This document shows positions 40,274 to 41,438 of a DNA stretch of 41,438 nt, piece by piece; position 1 is the stretch's first letter; every line of letters starts with the position of its first letter. The notes below the pieces were generated by a model. That model worked only from the letters and a program-made list of their open reading frames with translations. It did not search any database and was not told the DNA's origin. Origin of the DNA: Amphimedon queenslandica (taxonomy: Eukaryota; Porifera; Demospongiae; Haplosclerida; Niphatidae); assembly GCF_000090795.2 (NCBI RefSeq), contig NW_003546447.1:119021-160458 (forward strand), in the 5' to 3' direction. Both the position numbers and the translations under genes were made by a program.

Positions 40274-40702
40274 ATGGGTTGCTGCTGTTGCTCTCAGGCT
40301 CTAATATTAGATGATCCTACCATCACTGCTCATCTCAAAGTCAGTAGATTCATGGCAGTAAAGGGTCCACGTACAACAAGTAGAATTGATGCTCCAGGCC
40401 TGTTGTACACAGATGGAGAGAATCTTTATTATGAGGTTGCTTTTGATGGGAAGAGAGATTGTTGTATGTCATGGAGCCAGTTTTGTCAACCATTGTCCAG
40501 CATAAGAGCAATCAGTATTGAGCAAGGTTCACATGTTGTGAATGGTTATTATGGGCAGACAGAAGTGGCTGGACCATTTCTTAAGGTGACTTTTGATGAT
40601 GAAGTGATATTAGCCTCAGCTGCAGACAATGACATGGGATCATTCCCCCAGATTTTAGACAGCATAACAACAAAGACTATGAAGCTACTGGGATTTAATT
40701 GA
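40274..40702 (+). CDS. Small predicted acylated protein, unknown function
   Basis: Single-exon frame of 142 residues from ATG 40274. The N-terminus MGCCCCSQ has Gly2 followed by four cysteines, the typical arrangement for N-myristoylation plus multiple palmitoylation, so membrane-inner-leaflet location is likely. The body is soluble and rich in predicted beta strands (GLLYTDGENLYYEV, MSWSQFCQPLSSIRAISIEQ, FLKVTFDDEVILASAAD) with a C-terminal helix. This could be a PH/GRAM-like fold, but that is only an impression. No paralogue is seen in the window. FARSA begins 190 bp downstream on the same strand. I do not recognise the gene. Confidence 0.65.
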   Translation: MGCCCCSQALILDDPTITAHLKVSRFMAVKGPRTTSRIDAPGLLYTDGENLYYEVAFDGKRDCCMSWSQFCQPLSSIRAISIEQGSHVVNGYYGQTEVAGPFLKVTFDDEVILASAADNDMGSFPQILDSITTKTMKLLGFN

Positions 40703-40892
40703 ATTATAAACATACTTCATTGAATTATTAACATACTTTATTGAATGTGTGTCTACAAACAACAAAATAATGTTTTAGCTACAGATAGGCCTAACAATTA
40801 TTAGATCTAATAATTAATGAACGGCCCCGCCTTTAGACACGTGGTTGCCATCAATGCCATGGTTGGCTTCCCTCAGTTCCCTGTTGATCAAG

Positions 40893-41240
40893 ATGGCATC
40901 TCAGACTGAGTCTTTACCCGATGCTCTCCTGGAAGCTCTGGCAGAAAAGGGTCGAGTAGATTCCTATGAATATGCTACTAGTGTTGGTAGAAATCACCAA
41001 GACGTGGTTGGAGCCGTAAAGAGTTTGGAGTCCTTTGGAGACGTAGGCTTAGCACTTGATTTGCACATAGTGTGGAGTTTTTGTCTCCCTTTTAGGTCAG
41101 TTATAAAGACAGAGCAGAAACAGACTGAATCGTGGGAACTCACTGAAGAAGGTAAAGAGATAGCTGAGAATGGTTCGCATGAGGTTAGACTCTTTGAAGC
41201 AATCGATCAATCAAATGGAACACCACAAAATGAACTAATG
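40893..41240 (+). CDS. FARSA: Phenylalanyl-tRNA synthetase alpha subunit, 5' exons (continues past window)
   Basis: The alpha subunit of the cytosolic heterotetrameric class II enzyme charges tRNA-Phe. ATG 40893 (in CAAGATGG) opens MASQTESLPDALLEALAEKG, followed by VVGAVKSLESFGD and ESWELTEEGKEIAENGSHEV, matching the N-terminal winged-helix region of human FARSA (VVGAVKSLQALGEV, WELTAEGEEIAREGSHEA). An in-frame ATG at 40845 is less likely. The exon ends NELM at 41240 before donor GTAAGAAAAA. Between GGD-type Asp (41042) and VIKTEQ there are 57 extra bases starting GTAGGC and containing TTTTAG. They look like a short intron, but a plain GT-AG excision (53 nt) breaks the frame, whereas reading through adds 19 residues in frame. 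The catalytic domain lies outside the window. Confidence 0.85.
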
Positions 41241-41438
41241 GTAAGAAAAAGGATCATGTAAATATTACATTTGATTACGAAATTGCCATTTTGAATACTA
41301 GCCTAGCAAGTGTGAGCTAAAACAAAATGGTTGTTTTACAAGAAGCATAGAATAACCGTAATAATAATTAATGTTCCTACATTTCATTGCAACAATAGTG
41401 TATAAAGGCCAGAAAACTAAACCAATATGGTACAATAG

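Noticed and set aside
41381-41438. Possible next FARSA exon after ACAATAG at the right edge
   Set aside because: The translation (CIKARKLNQYG) does not resemble the expected GKVGFSKA-type sequence; this is probably intron.

Overview
The window is AT-rich animal DNA that reads like a demosponge genome; Amphimedon queenslandica is my best guess. That is an inference from gene content: a NACHT/LRR NLR gene with a death-fold-like exon, a tandem array of intronless divergent rhodopsin-like receptors, and short (about 40-250 bp) GT-AG introns. Nothing here is bacterial: there are no operons or ribosome binding sites, and the long open frames are single exons of split genes.

Layout. 2-1090 (+) is the last exon of a multi-pass membrane protein cut by the window edge. 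2665-4751 (-) is an eight-exon type I membrane receptor (two Ig-like modules, two fibronectin III modules, one TM helix, tyrosine-containing tail). 5125-5475 and 10779-10850 hold broken pieces of a relative. 7371-9926 (-) is an eleven-exon coiled-coil gene with a UBAN-type ubiquitin-binding motif, like NEMO/optineurin/TNIP. 10960-12460 is a diverged tandem satellite interrupted by a retroelement relic. 12824-14349 (-) is a second, damaged receptor copy with a transposon in exon 2; after a 10-N assembly gap a third, near-identical partial copy follows (14513-15077), broken by another transposon end. 15078-20760 is a transposon graveyard. 16357-31208 holds eight copies (six broken, two intact) of one rhodopsin-like GPCR, interleaved with hAT and MITE insertions and with two exons of a decayed phenylalanyl-tRNA synthetase alpha copy (24385-24890). 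32300-34320 holds hAT-like and Tc1/mariner-like relics. 34688-38860 (-) is the NLR gene. 40274-40702 (+) encodes a small protein predicted to be acylated, and 40893-41240 (+) starts the phenylalanyl-tRNA synthetase alpha gene (FARSA), which runs off the right edge.

The most interesting object is the NLR gene. Its four exons join in frame (1338 codons plus stop), and a canonical 2A ribosome-skipping motif (GDVELNPGP, 38395-38421) lies between a 137-residue N-terminal membrane polypeptide and the death-fold/NACHT/LRR part. One mRNA would then give a small two-hydrophobic-segment membrane protein and a 1201-residue cytosolic NLR. With the UBAN protein (possible NF-kB or autophagy adaptor) and the Ig/FN3 receptors, the window is rich in candidate immune and recognition genes, although nothing in the sequence shows that they act together. 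Splice models were made by hand from GT/AG sites, phase continuity and homology; no transcript data were available.
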